A DNA stretch of 64,000 nucleotides from the NCBI GenBank assembly GCA_938002015.1, contig CALLAU010000022.1, forward strand, positions 1 to 64,000, read 5' to 3'. Source of the DNA: an uncultured Bdellovibrionales bacterium. Its GTDB lineage: Bacteria > Bdellovibrionota > Bdellovibrionia > Bdellovibrionales > UBA1609. Shown one piece after another: positions 1-9,694 of this stretch. Both the position numbers and the translations under genes were made by a program. Each line of letters begins with the position of its first letter. Position 1 is the first letter of the stretch. The notes below the pieces were generated by a model that saw nothing but the letters and a program-made list of their open reading frames with translations, searched no databases and was not told the origin of the DNA.

Positions 1-312
1 TCCACTCCCCTGCCTTACTTTTCTTAAAGGAATTTCAAGAATTTTAAGATGAACTTTATTTTTACCTAAACTAAATTTAATATTTTCAATCACTTGCTTA
101 TCTTTTACAGAATCAAAAAGACTGATCTTAACACCCTTATATTCTTTTTTAAGCTTTGCCTCATTATAGACTTCAAAGTGATACTCACCTTTTTTAACAG
201 GCTCAGCTCTTAAAACTTTTCTGCCATGATTGCTATAACACTCTATTAACTTAATATCTCCATGGGCAAAAGAATTACTATAAAACAAGAATACTAATTT
301 AAATAAGGTCAT
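1..312 (-). CDS. Secreted protein of unknown function, C-terminus cut by window edge
   Basis: An open reading frame starts with ATG at 312-310 and runs off the left edge, giving at least 104 codons with no stop. The N-terminus (MTLFKLVFLFYSNSFAHG) is a short signal peptide with a plausible cut after SFA. The visible mature part is basic and strand-rich, with residues such as ECYSNHGRKV and KKGEYHFEVYNEAKLKK, consistent with a small periplasmic beta-rich domain. I do not recognise a family. The gene is separated from the ACIII operon by a terminator near 412-443. The start is the only in-frame ATG before the signal peptide. Confidence 0.6.
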   Translation of the reverse strand, partial: MTLFKLVFLFYSNSFAHGDIKLIECYSNHGRKVLRAEPVKKGEYHFEVYNEAKLKKEYKGVKISLFDSVKDKQVIENIKFSLGKNKVHLKILEIPLRKVRQGSG

Positions 313-411
313 AACATGATCTCCCGAAAAACATGTATTAACTTATTCTTTATTTAAAATGTCTAGTTAATAACTATTTAAAGCATTCCAAAATTCACTA
401 GGTTTTCAATT

Positions 412-443
412 AAAAAAAGCCTCTTTTTTAAAGAGGCCTTTTT
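412..443 (-). terminator. Rho-independent terminator after the actA-F operon
   Basis: GCCTCTTT (419-426) pairs with AAAGAGGC (430-437) around a short AT loop. Read on the minus strand, the stem is followed by a run of T. It lies 35 nt past the actF stop codon and would end the ACIII transcript. A-rich and T-rich flanks on both sides mean it could also work in the other direction. Confidence 0.8.
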
Positions 444-478
444 AAATACTGTTTTTTTGAGGAAAAATGTTTCTTCTA

Positions 479-1678
479 CTAATAAACCACTTCATGTGCT
501 ACAGAGTTCTTAAGTCTTGGATCTTTCATAGGAACAAGAGAGTTTTTAGATAGAAACTGAAACATTGCAAATCCAAAAAGCCCGGCCATTCCACATGGTA
601 TAAGAACTTCATAAAATGAGAAGTTTGCGTGGTGCTCATCAAAATTTGGATAAATCAGCCAGTAAAGATCAAGGAACTGAGTTAATATAATAAAAGCACT
701 AATAGTTCCTAAATACTTAGGAGTTCTTTTTGCCCATCTTGGAAGAAGAAGTAAAAACGGAATAATAAACTTAAAGAATAAAAGACCTAGAGAAACCCAC
801 ATCCAGCTTCCAACAGATCTATGCATAAAGAACACAGTTTCTTCTGGCATATTCGCATACCAAATTAACATATACTGAGAAAAAGCAATGTAGGCCCAAA
901 AAACAGTAAAACCTAGAAGGTATTTACCAAGATCATGAATATGATCCATAGTTACTAAACCGTTAAAAAGCCCTTTCTTACAAATATAAAGAATCAAAAG
1001 AATAGCTGCAGCCATAAGAGACTGCATAGCTCCACCAAAAAGGTACACTCCAAAAATTGTAGAAAACCAGTGAGGCTCTAAACTCATTAAAAGATCTACT
1101 GAAAAAAGAGAGTATGAAAGTGTAAAAAACACGATATACCCAACTGAAACAGGAATAAGTTTTTTAATAAGACTATCATCTCCAGTTTCATCTTGCTTAA
1201 GAGAGTTTCCTGTTAATTTTCTAGAAAATAAGATCCAGCCAATAAAAAAGATCGCAGATCTTATAAGAAAGAAAGTGTTATTAAGGTAGGGCTCTTTATG
1301 CTTTAAAAGCGCATCATGAGCTACAATCTCAGGGTCTAACCACTTATAAAGCTCTGGAGCTCCAAAAAGAGCTAGTATGATCATTAAAAAAGCTGAGTAT
1401 GGTAGAAATGCAGCTAAAGACTCAAAAACTCTTCTAATATTTACTGACCACTGAGCACTTGTAAGGTGTTGAAGGGCTAAAAACATAAGACTTATAAGTG
1501 ACATACTTGTAAAAAAGAAGAAGCCCATTAAAAAAGCCTGCCAAGTTCTACTTGCATCCATTTTTAGACCAAAAACAAAAGCTATAAGACCAAGGAAACC
1601 TAAAGCTGCGCATATGCCTTTAAGTTTATGAGAAAAAATAAAAGGTGAAGGATTGTTTATTTCAATATGCTTTTGCAT
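479..1678 (-). CDS. actF: Alternative complex III subunit F, integral membrane protein
   Basis: The 399-residue polytopic membrane protein has about ten hydrophobic segments, from around residue 22 to a last one near 370. ActF is one of the two NrfD/PsrC-like membrane subunits of alternative complex III, which oxidises quinol and passes electrons to cytochrome c or directly to an oxidase. The assignment rests on its length, topology and position as the last gene of an actABCDEF order. It starts 4 nt after the actE stop, and a terminator follows. The C-terminal tail after the last helix is short and hydrophilic. No actG or oxidase gene follows inside the window. Confidence 0.85.
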   Translation of the reverse strand: MQKHIEINNPSPFIFSHKLKGICAALGFLGLIAFVFGLKMDASRTWQAFLMGFFFFTSMSLISLMFLALQHLTSAQWSVNIRRVFESLAAFLPYSAFLMIILALFGAPELYKWLDPEIVAHDALLKHKEPYLNNTFFLIRSAIFFIGWILFSRKLTGNSLKQDETGDDSLIKKLIPVSVGYIVFFTLSYSLFSVDLLMSLEPHWFSTIFGVYLFGGAMQSLMAAAILLILYICKKGLFNGLVTMDHIHDLGKYLLGFTVFWAYIAFSQYMLIWYANMPEETVFFMHRSVGSWMWVSLGLLFFKFIIPFLLLLPRWAKRTPKYLGTISAFIILTQFLDLYWLIYPNFDEHHANFSFYEVLIPCGMAGLFGFAMFQFLSKNSLVPMKDPRLKNSVAHEVVY

Positions 1679-1682
1679 CTTC

Positions 1683-2264
1683 TTAATTACTCCCTTTTGA
1701 AAGTCTTTGAAGTTGTCGAACGTAATTTACAACAGCCCATCTATCGTTAAGATCTGGAATTTGAGAAGCATAACTTCCCATAAGTCCCCAGCCTTCAGTA
1801 ACTACATAATAAAGTCTACCATCTGTATAAGACTGGTAAGTTCCTTGAACAAGACTTGGAGGGGCTTTAAGCATTTTTGTAGCTATCGGGCCATCCCCTT
1901 TACCTTCCATACCATGACAAACACCACAATAAATTCTGTATTTTTCTGAACCTACAGTCTCATAGTGAATAAGCTCTTCAGCTGATAAACCTTTTAAAGG
2001 GTTTTTTAAAGCATCTGCACCTGCAAGATCATTCTTCTTTACCGGTGAAGGAGTATAACCTCTTGGTATAGTGCCTACAGGTGGAACTCTAACAGAAGGA
2101 CTGTCTCCGTTTTCTCCAACACCTTCTTGAGTTTTAATCTGTGGGCCTTCCATCATGTCTTGAATAAGCTCAATATTCGTTTGATCAACTCCTGCCTGAC
2201 AGCCTAAAAAGCCAACAAGAACAAAAGGAACTATCAAGATTGTTAAAATTCTTTCTATCATCAT
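1683..2264 (-). CDS. actE: Alternative complex III subunit E, mono-haem cytochrome c lipoprotein
   Basis: The 193-residue protein has a lipoprotein signal peptide with lipobox VGFLGC (lipidated Cys22). A single c-type haem motif CGVCH lies at residues 113-117. The GWGLMGSYA segment near residue 160 probably provides the axial Met. ActE is the membrane-anchored mono-haem cytochrome of ACIII that relays electrons from the pentahaem subunit. A Pro- and Gly-rich linker (about 40-95) separates the lipid anchor from the haem domain. Its start codon abuts the actD stop (2265-2267), indicating translational coupling. Confidence 0.88.
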   Translation of the reverse strand: MMIERILTILIVPFVLVGFLGCQAGVDQTNIELIQDMMEGPQIKTQEGVGENGDSPSVRVPPVGTIPRGYTPSPVKKNDLAGADALKNPLKGLSAEELIHYETVGSEKYRIYCGVCHGMEGKGDGPIATKMLKAPPSLVQGTYQSYTDGRLYYVVTEGWGLMGSYASQIPDLNDRWAVVNYVRQLQRLSKGSN

Positions 2265-2810
2265 CTAGTACTCCGAAACCTCATGAACTTTTTCAGCACC
2301 TAAATCAGCTAATGCTTTTTTAGTTTCCTCATTATTAAACTTTGAATCTTTACTTGAAATAAACAAACCAAACTTATGTGAAGTTAGGTCTTCATCAACT
2401 ACTGGAGGGTTAACTCTTGGTAAACCACAAGCCACAAACATAATTTTTACTGAAGCTAATGCTGCAAATAAAATTGTAAGCTCAAAAATAATTGGAACAA
2501 AAGCTGGAAGAGACCACATAGGTTTACCACCAACGTTAATCGGCCAACTCACTGCTGACGTCCACCAAGTAAGCCAAGTTCCAAAAATGCAACCTGTTGC
2601 TCCAGCAATAAAAGTAACCCAGGGAATCCATGATCTTTTAACACCAACAGCTTCTTCTAAGCCATGCACGGGATAAGGAGTGATGGCATCAAAAACTGTG
2701 TAGCCTTGTTCTTTAATCTTCCTAGCAGCTTCTAGGATTTGATGCTCTTCTGTAAAGACAGCCATCATGCCGTCTAATTTTGTAAATATTGGTAAACCAT
2801 CAGATGCCAT
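2265..2810 (-). CDS. actD: Alternative complex III subunit D (DUF3341 type)
   Basis: The 181-residue protein matches ActD (DUF3341) in length and layout. It has a cytosolic N-terminal domain with the segment GYTVFDAITPYPVHGLEEA, which is typical of the family, followed by two membrane helices at roughly 62-82 and 100-125 and a soluble C-terminus. ActD is a membrane subunit of ACIII without cofactors. The gene overlaps the actC stop by one base (TAATG) and abuts actE, consistent with tight operon coupling. Confidence 0.88.
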   Translation of the reverse strand: MASDGLPIFTKLDGMMAVFTEEHQILEAARKIKEQGYTVFDAITPYPVHGLEEAVGVKRSWIPWVTFIAGATGCIFGTWLTWWTSAVSWPINVGGKPMWSLPAFVPIIFELTILFAALASVKIMFVACGLPRVNPPVVDEDLTSHKFGLFISSKDSKFNNEETKKALADLGAEKVHEVSEY

Positions 2811-4174
2811 TAGTGACCCCCTTCTTTACCAGTACCTAAAACTGGCTTTACTTCAGCAATTGAAATTGCAGGAACAAATTGGATATACATTAAGAATAAA
2901 GTAAAGAACATTCCAAAGCTTCCTATTAAAGCTCCAAAGTCATAAAAGGTCATATCAAAAAGACCCCAGTTTGCAGGTAAGAAATCTCTATGTAGAGAGG
3001 TTACAGTAATAACGTATCTCTCAAACCACATCCCAATGTTTACAAAAATTGAGATCACAAACATAACTGGAATATTACGACGAAGAGACTTAAACCAGAA
3101 AAGCTGAGGAATAACCACATTACAAGTGATCATCGTCCAATAAGACCACCAATAAGGTCCAAAAGCTCTATTAATAAAAGCATAGCCTTCGTATTTAGAA
3201 CCTGAATACCAGGCAATAAAAAACTCAGAAGCATAAGCATAACCAACAAGCATACCTGTGGTCATAATGATTTTATTCATAAGCTCCATATGATCTAAAG
3301 TGACATAGTCCTTAAACTTAGGAACTGCGATTCTAATTAAAGTCATTAAGGTTACAACCATTGCAAAACCTGAGAAAATTGCTCCAGCCACAAAGTAAGG
3401 TGGAAAGATTGTTGTGTGCCAACCTGGAAGCTGAGCCACAGCAAAGTCAAAAGATACAATAGAGTGAACTGATAAAACTAGAGGCGTAGATAAAGCCGCT
3501 AGGATTAAGTAAACCATCTCATAATGTCTCCAGTGAGCTGTTGCTCCTCTCCAACCTAGAGATAAAGCTCCAAAAACTCCGTGAGCAATTTTTCTTCCAT
3601 CTTTTTTAGCTCTATCTCTTAGAGTTGCAAAGTCAGGAACAAGGCCAACATACCAAAACACAATTGATACTGTCGCGTAAGTTGAAATGGCAAAAACATC
3701 CCATAAAAGAGGAGATCTAAAATTCACCCAAAGAGGTCCTCTTTGGTTTGGATATGGAAAAAGCCAAAAAGCTAACCATGGACGACCTGTATGAATAATT
3801 GGGAAAATACCTGCTGTCATTACAGCAAAAACCGTCATAGCTTCTGCAGATCTAGCAATTGATGTTCTCCATTTTTGACGAAATAAATAAAGTACCGCTG
3901 ATATTAAAGTACCGGCGTGTCCAATACCAACCCAGAATACAAAAGTTACAATATCAGTACCCCAACCAACTGGGTGGTTCACACCCATAAGTCCCATACC
4001 AATTCCTACGATACAGCCAACAACAACCATATAAAAAAGAAGCATAGACTTAGCTGAAAGCACCATCCAAAGCCATTTTAAATGAGGCTTAGCTTCAACT
4101 AAATGAGCAATATCTTCTGTTACATCTTTAGGGCTTTTATCACCTTTAATTAACGGCTTTTCTAACAAACTCAT
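2810..4174 (-). CDS. actC: Alternative complex III subunit C, NrfD-like quinol-site subunit
   Basis: The 454-residue NrfD/PsrC-family protein has about ten transmembrane helices. ActC carries the quinol-binding site and pairs with the iron-sulfur part of ActB. Recognisable features are the N-terminal cytosolic stretch before helix 1 (about residue 42), the conserved [20 protein letters not shown] region of helix 2 and the HTGRPW loop near residue 130. Its start overlaps the actB stop by one base. The gene sits between actB and actD, the canonical order. Confidence 0.9.
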   Translation of the reverse strand: MSLLEKPLIKGDKSPKDVTEDIAHLVEAKPHLKWLWMVLSAKSMLLFYMVVVGCIVGIGMGLMGVNHPVGWGTDIVTFVFWVGIGHAGTLISAVLYLFRQKWRTSIARSAEAMTVFAVMTAGIFPIIHTGRPWLAFWLFPYPNQRGPLWVNFRSPLLWDVFAISTYATVSIVFWYVGLVPDFATLRDRAKKDGRKIAHGVFGALSLGWRGATAHWRHYEMVYLILAALSTPLVLSVHSIVSFDFAVAQLPGWHTTIFPPYFVAGAIFSGFAMVVTLMTLIRIAVPKFKDYVTLDHMELMNKIIMTTGMLVGYAYASEFFIAWYSGSKYEGYAFINRAFGPYWWSYWTMITCNVVIPQLFWFKSLRRNIPVMFVISIFVNIGMWFERYVITVTSLHRDFLPANWGLFDMTFYDFGALIGSFGMFFTLFLMYIQFVPAISIAEVKPVLGTGKEGGH

Positions 4175-7100
4175 TAGTGTGCTCCCCCTTCATGATGCGT
4201 CTCTTTAGCGTGACTGTCTTTTTTATGTCCATGATCATCGTCACCGCTCTTGCCATGACCTTTTTCTTCACCGTGACCTGCTGAACCGTGGTGGCCAGCA
4301 AGCTTTTCTTCAGTGTTTAAAACTCTTGTCATATATCTTACAGAAGGAACAACGTTAATCTCTTCTAAGAGCTGATAAGTTCTACCTTCAGCAAACTTTT
4401 TAGATACTTTACTTGAAGAATCATTCATATCTCCAAAAACAATAGCATCAGATCCACATGTGATCTCACACGCTGGCCTAATATCACCGTCTTTAAGATC
4501 TCTCTTCTCCATTTTTGCTTTAGCTTTACCATCTTGGATCTTATGAATACAGAAAGTACATTTCTCCATAACCCCTCTAGACCTTACTGTTACTTCAGGG
4601 TTTAGAGCCATATTAAGTGGAGATTGAACTTTTGAGTAATTAAACCAGTTAAAACGTCTTACTTTATAAGGACAGTTGTTAGAGCAATACCTTGTTCCAA
4701 CACATCTGTTATAAACCATATCGTTAGTACCTTCACTTGAATGAACCGTTGCTAAAACAGGACAAACTGTTTCACAAGGAGCATTATCACAGTGCTGACA
4801 CATAACAGGCTGGTGAACTGTTCTTGGACTTTCTGGACTTCCAGAATAGTACCTATCAATTCTTATCCAGTGCATCTCTCTACCATTTAAAATATGTTTT
4901 TTACCAACAACTGGAATGTTGTTTTCACTTTGACATGCAACCACACAAGCTGAACAACCAGTACACTTAGAAAGATCCACTGACATAGCCCACTTATGGC
5001 CTGTGTACTTATGTTTAGACCATAAAGAAAAAACCTTATGCTTATGAATTCCTGAAGACTCATCTTTTTTATATTCATTATATGAAGTTTCAGTAACGAT
5101 CTGTCTTCCATCCATTGTGTGATGGCCTTGAGTGTTTGCTATCTCAATTTTCTTTCCTGTTTTAGAAAAAGAAACATCTAAGCCAGAGCTTACAAAACCT
5201 TTAGCAAAAGAAGTCACTGATTTACCAACACCATCAGCAACTTTACCAGCTCCTTTTCTACCATAACCTAAAGCCGCACCTACTGTGTGGCTATCTTGTC
5301 CTGGCTGAATATAAACAGGAAGCTCTTCTTTAAAGCTCTCCCCTTTAACAAGAACAACATCACCTGTATTTAAATGCATCTTTTCTGCAGTTGATGGAGA
5401 GATTGTTAGATAGTTATCCCACACAACTTTTGATACTGGATCTGGAAGTTCTTGAAGCCAAGAAACGTTTGCATATTTACCAGAACCAATTGCAGGCTTT
5501 TCATATAAAGAAAGCTCAAAGTGACCTTCTTTAGTTTTCTTAGATCTTGTTGATTTAAAAGATCCAGAAAAAGGTCTTGCTGATTTTTTAGAGTTTCTAA
5601 AACCTGAAAGATCCCAAACCCCTTTTTGAAGAAGAGCAACCCAAAACTCCTCAAATGTAGAAAAGCCAGAAGCTGACTTATTAGCGTTATATCTTGATTT
5701 CCAAGTCTCACTTAAAGAGTCAAACCAAGTCTTCTCACTCCCTATCCATTTTAAAAGCCCTGCTTCAAAACTTCTTGTATCATATAAAGGAGAAATCGTT
5801 GGTTGTTGTACAGTATAAATTCCTTTTAAAGACTCATACTCATTCCACTTTTCAAGTGAGTGATCATCTGGAAGAATATAGTGAGAAACTGAACCTGTTT
5901 CATCATTATGAGAGCCAGTGTAAACTACAGTTTTTACTTTCTTTAAAGCCTTTAAAAGCTTTTCTCTTTGAGGGTAAAGATAAACGATATTTAAATCATG
6001 AATAACAAGTGATTTAACTACACCTTTATTCATAAGACCAATAAGCTTTTCTAAACCTTCATCAGATCCTCTATAAGACACATAAGGTGATTGAGAGTAA
6101 TCAAGTGTTGAACCATCTGCTCCTAGAATTGAATTTAAGAAATGAGCAACTTTTTGAATCTCTTCATAGTCTTCATTCTTAACTTGAGACCCATAAGCTA
6201 GGACTAATGACTTCTCTTTATGTTTAATAAGCTCAGACGCTATCTTTGAAGCTTCCTTAAGAAGTGCATCGTCTTCTTGCCTTGAAGCTTTGTTAACTAA
6301 AGCAGATTTATCTGAAGTTAGGTTCGTGCTAACCCCAAGACTTGAAGCAACTTTAATTGCAATCTGAGAAATAAAAGCAAGGTATTGATTAGAGCTTAAA
6401 ATGACTCTTCTATCAGAGTTTGTACCTGTTAAACTCATTAAAGACTCTGCTTGCACAAGTTTTACAGGTTCTCCAGTCTCAGGATCCCTTCTTCTTCCCC
6501 AAGCTTTAGAATTTGCAAGCGCTCCATAAGAAGTCTCTAAGAAATCTGTACCTAGAGAGAAAATATAATCTGCATTATCAATTCTAAGCCTTGGAAGACT
6601 CTCGCCTGAAGCACCAAGAACTGAAAAAGACTTTTTAAAAGCCTCATATGAATTTGGAGACCACTCAACATACTCTCCACCAAATTTTGTAGCAAAAGAC
6701 TTTATAATTTCTCTAGAAGTTTTAGATGGGTTTGAGTCTGAAAGCACATAAGCTCCACCTTGAGAAAACTTGCTGCTTAAAAATTTATCAGCTTTTGCCC
6801 AGTCAGTTGAAACTGTGTCTTTATTAGTTCGCTCAGTGTTTAACAGGTTTTCAACTGGTTTAGTTAATCTATCAGGATCATAAAGGCTTAAAATATGAGC
6901 TTGTCCTTGAATATTTAAAGCTTCACCAACTTCCGGGAAAAACTCATTCCCTTCCATTTTTATAGGTCTTCCTTCTCTTGTTCTGACAACTAAACCTGTA
7001 ACTTCACCACCGTTTTGAAAAGTAGAAGCATAAAAGTTAGAAACACCAGGAACAATATCACGTGGACGGTTTACATAAGGAACAATTTTTTGAATAGGAC

Positions 7101-7317
7101 GCCTTACACAACCAAAAGAGCCAAGCGCTAAACTTGCTCCCATAAGCTTTAAGAAATCACGTCTAGCCCAACCACCTTGTGACTCTTCACTTAAAGGAGA
7201 AGATTGAAACTCTTTATCAACCATTTCCTTAAAGCCAGGATCGTTTCTCCACTGATCAAGACTTAACCAGTACTTGTTTTCATTATTATTATTTGAATTT
7301 CCAGTTGAATTACTCAT
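4174..7317 (-). CDS. actB: Alternative complex III subunit B, fused molybdopterin-like and Fe-S protein with His-rich tail
   Basis: The 1047-residue protein has a Tat-type signal ([19 protein letters not shown], twin Arg at 52-53, Cys70) after an unusually long hydrophilic lead of about 50 residues. Residues about 80-700 form a molybdopterin-oxidoreductase-like domain; in ACIII this domain is known to lack the cofactor. The C-terminal ferredoxin domain starts with CTGCSAC at 785 and continues with [26 protein letters not shown] and CEITC. That set suits three [4Fe-4S] and one [3Fe-4S] centres. The last 40 residues contain ten His in an Asp/Lys/Gly-rich tail. It lies between actA and actC. Confidence 0.93.
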   Translation of the reverse strand: MSNSTGNSNNNNENKYWLSLDQWRNDPGFKEMVDKEFQSSPLSEESQGGWARRDFLKLMGASLALGSFGCVRRPIQKIVPYVNRPRDIVPGVSNFYASTFQNGGEVTGLVVRTREGRPIKMEGNEFFPEVGEALNIQGQAHILSLYDPDRLTKPVENLLNTERTNKDTVSTDWAKADKFLSSKFSQGGAYVLSDSNPSKTSREIIKSFATKFGGEYVEWSPNSYEAFKKSFSVLGASGESLPRLRIDNADYIFSLGTDFLETSYGALANSKAWGRRRDPETGEPVKLVQAESLMSLTGTNSDRRVILSSNQYLAFISQIAIKVASSLGVSTNLTSDKSALVNKASRQEDDALLKEASKIASELIKHKEKSLVLAYGSQVKNEDYEEIQKVAHFLNSILGADGSTLDYSQSPYVSYRGSDEGLEKLIGLMNKGVVKSLVIHDLNIVYLYPQREKLLKALKKVKTVVYTGSHNDETGSVSHYILPDDHSLEKWNEYESLKGIYTVQQPTISPLYDTRSFEAGLLKWIGSEKTWFDSLSETWKSRYNANKSASGFSTFEEFWVALLQKGVWDLSGFRNSKKSARPFSGSFKSTRSKKTKEGHFELSLYEKPAIGSGKYANVSWLQELPDPVSKVVWDNYLTISPSTAEKMHLNTGDVVLVKGESFKEELPVYIQPGQDSHTVGAALGYGRKGAGKVADGVGKSVTSFAKGFVSSGLDVSFSKTGKKIEIANTQGHHTMDGRQIVTETSYNEYKKDESSGIHKHKVFSLWSKHKYTGHKWAMSVDLSKCTGCSACVVACQSENNIPVVGKKHILNGREMHWIRIDRYYSGSPESPRTVHQPVMCQHCDNAPCETVCPVLATVHSSEGTNDMVYNRCVGTRYCSNNCPYKVRRFNWFNYSKVQSPLNMALNPEVTVRSRGVMEKCTFCIHKIQDGKAKAKMEKRDLKDGDIRPACEITCGSDAIVFGDMNDSSSKVSKKFAEGRTYQLLEEINVVPSVRYMTRVLNTEEKLAGHHGSAGHGEEKGHGKSGDDDHGHKKDSHAKETHHEGGAH

Positions 7318-7340
7318 TTTATAATCTCTACCTTTTTACT

Positions 7341-7931
7341 TTAATAATGACATGTTGAACAGTTAATAGGCGCCTGACTATGATCAGAGCCCTCATATTT
7401 TTTTACTTCTTCAGCTGTAAGTTGAGGGTCATAGTTTGGATCCCCTCTGTGACAATTCACACACCAACCCATAGAAAGGTCACTGTACTGATAAACCTTC
7501 TCCATCTTCTCAATTGGGCCGTGACACGTGCTACACTCTTTACCAGCCATAATGTGTTTTGAGTGATTAAACTTTACATGGTCAGGAAGCATATGAACTT
7601 TAATCCATGGTATAGACTTACCTTCAGCGTAGTTCTTTTGTAATTTTTGAATTTCAGGTTTCCCAACAGCAACTGATAAGTGGCAGTTCATACAAATATT
7701 TAAACTTGGAACTGCAGAGTTTCTAGAAACTCCAACATTCGTATGACAGTACTTACAGTCAATTTTGTTATCACCAGCATGAAGCTTATGTGAAAAAGGC
7801 ACGGGCTGAGTTGGTTCATAACCAATATTATAGCCAATACTTAATTTGTTGTTTGTTAAAAGATACACAAAAACAGGGAGTCCAACCACAACAGTAAGAC
7901 CAACTATTCCACCTACGATTTTCTTTACCAT
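7341..7931 (-). CDS. actA: Alternative complex III subunit A, pentahaem cytochrome c
   Basis: The 196-residue protein has an uncleaved-looking N-terminal membrane anchor (about residues 4-25) and exactly five CxxCH haem motifs: CKYCH (59), CMNCH (80), CSTCH (133), CVNCH (157) and CSTCH (191, almost at the C-terminus). Five haems and this length are diagnostic of ActA, the periplasmic electron-exit subunit of ACIII. It is the first act gene, 24 nt upstream of actB, and follows the ccsA haem-attachment gene by about 100 nt. All five haems would need the neighbouring ResB/CcsA system for attachment. Confidence 0.93.
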   Translation of the reverse strand: MVKKIVGGIVGLTVVVGLPVFVYLLTNNKLSIGYNIGYEPTQPVPFSHKLHAGDNKIDCKYCHTNVGVSRNSAVPSLNICMNCHLSVAVGKPEIQKLQKNYAEGKSIPWIKVHMLPDHVKFNHSKHIMAGKECSTCHGPIEKMEKVYQYSDLSMGWCVNCHRGDPNYDPQLTAEEVKKYEGSDHSQAPINCSTCHY

Positions 7932-8038
7932 AGCACACTAACCTAAGGACGTTGTTAATTTAAAAACTTAAAAAAATTTTATAGCTAAATTAATAAAACC
8001 TTATTGAAAATCAATCAACAAAGAATTTAGAGAAGTGC

Positions 8039-9652
8039 TTAATTTAATTTTCTATATAGACCTACAAATATTACATAGAGTATGTGTACTAAAACAAACA
8101 CCGACACATACTCCACTCCACCGGAACCAAAACCATAGGAATGTAGACCTGCTCCAAGCCAAAAATTAACTCCATACCAAGCCATTATGACCAAACTAAA
8201 GGCAACAACTGAAGATGCCGCCATACCAAAAGTTTTAAGCATGCCCACCAAACGCCCATGAAGTATAGCAAGGTAGCCCATTAGCGCAATAAACGCCCAA
8301 GTTTCTTTTGGATCCCATCCCCAAAACCTTCCCCAAGATTCATCAGCCCAAATTCCACCCAGAACTGTTCCAACTGCTAAAAGCAAAACACCAATTTGTA
8401 GACTTCTATAAATTGATAAATTTAAATCTAATATTTGTTTTCGATATTTATTCTCGTTTAGATGATAGTAAAGAGAGAAGTCTCCAAGAATAAAGGCTAA
8501 GAAAAAAGCAGAATAAGAAATCGTAATTGTGAGAACGTGAGTTAAAAGCCAGTAATTAGATCTTAAGACTGCCTCTAAAGGCTGAATACTTGGATCAAGA
8601 ATATTTGGTGCAAGATCCGATAAAATAAGACAAAAAACGGCCACAACGCATGAGCCTACAAAGGCAAAGAGGTTTTTACCCCATTTACCAACTAAAGCCC
8701 CGAAAATAAGTGTTCCAAACGGCACCCATAAAACTGTTTCATACATATTTGAAACTGGCGCTCTCCCACTAATATAAACTCTTAACAAGAAACCTAGAAG
8801 ATGTAGTAAAAAACCAAAACCCATAAGGCCTAAAAAACCTTTTCTAAAGGCTTCTTTTTTAGTTTGTGAAAAACCAAAAACAAGTAAAAGAGCTAAAAGG
8901 TAGCAGATCCAAGCATATCTAAACATATGATACTTATTAAAAAATATCTCTGCTTTTATCTTAGACTCATTAACTGGTTTTCCATATTTTTTTGCTTGCT
9001 CATAGATATGATTTTTAAGAACAAGTGCAGCAGCATCTAAATCTTTTAAGCTTTCTTTACTCTCTTTACTACCTATGTGCCTTGATAAAGCTGTTAAAAG
9101 ATTTGTAAAGTGACTTTGAGTTTTTGGATCTACTCTATTAACTGATGCCCAGGCGTCAGTATCTGCCTGAGGGCCTATACTAAAAATATCACCCGTTTGA
9201 AATGACCTCATCGTCATCATCTGTGATTCAAGTTTTTGCAAAGCTTGATCAAAAGCCCCAAGCTTTACTTTTTTCTTTCTTTTTGTATTTAAGTTTTGAA
9301 GTAAACTTTGAATAGAAGGGTTTATTGAAAGAGTTTTAAGAGAGTAAAACTTTTTACTCTCATCAAGTTGCAGTGCTTTTTTAAGCTCTAAGTTATCAAT
9401 CCTTATAAGCTCTGTCTGATTCCATGTTTCTGGCACTAAAAGCCACGTAAGAACCGTTTTTGAAGAGTCCTTCTTCATATACTTTTCTTTACCGTGAATA
9501 AGCCTTACAGACTCTCTAGCAAGTGTATCTAAAGGCTTTATACGTCCGCCATTTTGAACAGGAATGCTTCTTAAGACTTCTGAAGAGAAGCTTGTCTGCA
9601 TGAAAAGTAAACTTAAACTAAAACCTAAAATTAATATTGATAGTGCTTTCAT
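8039..9652 (-). CDS. ccsA: System II cytochrome c biogenesis protein CcsA/ResC with long periplasmic N-domain
   Basis: The 537-residue protein combines a signal or first membrane segment, a soluble periplasmic region (about 25-240) and a C-terminal block of eight or so membrane helices. The haem-handling tryptophan-rich motif WGRFWGWDPKETW (Asp447) identifies a CcsA/CcmC-type haem transporter. With ResB it forms cytochrome c synthase, which exports haem and attaches it to CxxCH proteins. Plain CcsA proteins are usually near 300 residues, so the N-terminal domain is an extension. It follows resB by 42 nt, and the start is supported by GGAGAGC upstream. Confidence 0.88.
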   Translation of the reverse strand: MKALSILILGFSLSLLFMQTSFSSEVLRSIPVQNGGRIKPLDTLARESVRLIHGKEKYMKKDSSKTVLTWLLVPETWNQTELIRIDNLELKKALQLDESKKFYSLKTLSINPSIQSLLQNLNTKRKKKVKLGAFDQALQKLESQMMTMRSFQTGDIFSIGPQADTDAWASVNRVDPKTQSHFTNLLTALSRHIGSKESKESLKDLDAAALVLKNHIYEQAKKYGKPVNESKIKAEIFFNKYHMFRYAWICYLLALLLVFGFSQTKKEAFRKGFLGLMGFGFLLHLLGFLLRVYISGRAPVSNMYETVLWVPFGTLIFGALVGKWGKNLFAFVGSCVVAVFCLILSDLAPNILDPSIQPLEAVLRSNYWLLTHVLTITISYSAFFLAFILGDFSLYYHLNENKYRKQILDLNLSIYRSLQIGVLLLAVGTVLGGIWADESWGRFWGWDPKETWAFIALMGYLAILHGRLVGMLKTFGMAASSVVAFSLVIMAWYGVNFWLGAGLHSYGFGSGGVEYVSVFVLVHILYVIFVGLYRKLN

Positions 9653-9694
9653 CTTGTAAAGCTCTCCTCTTTTTCTTTTTTTAAAAAGACTGTT

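Noticed and set aside
5694..6005. Plus-strand open frame inside actB
   Set aside because: It is antisense to a certain gene and has no start signal or family likeness.
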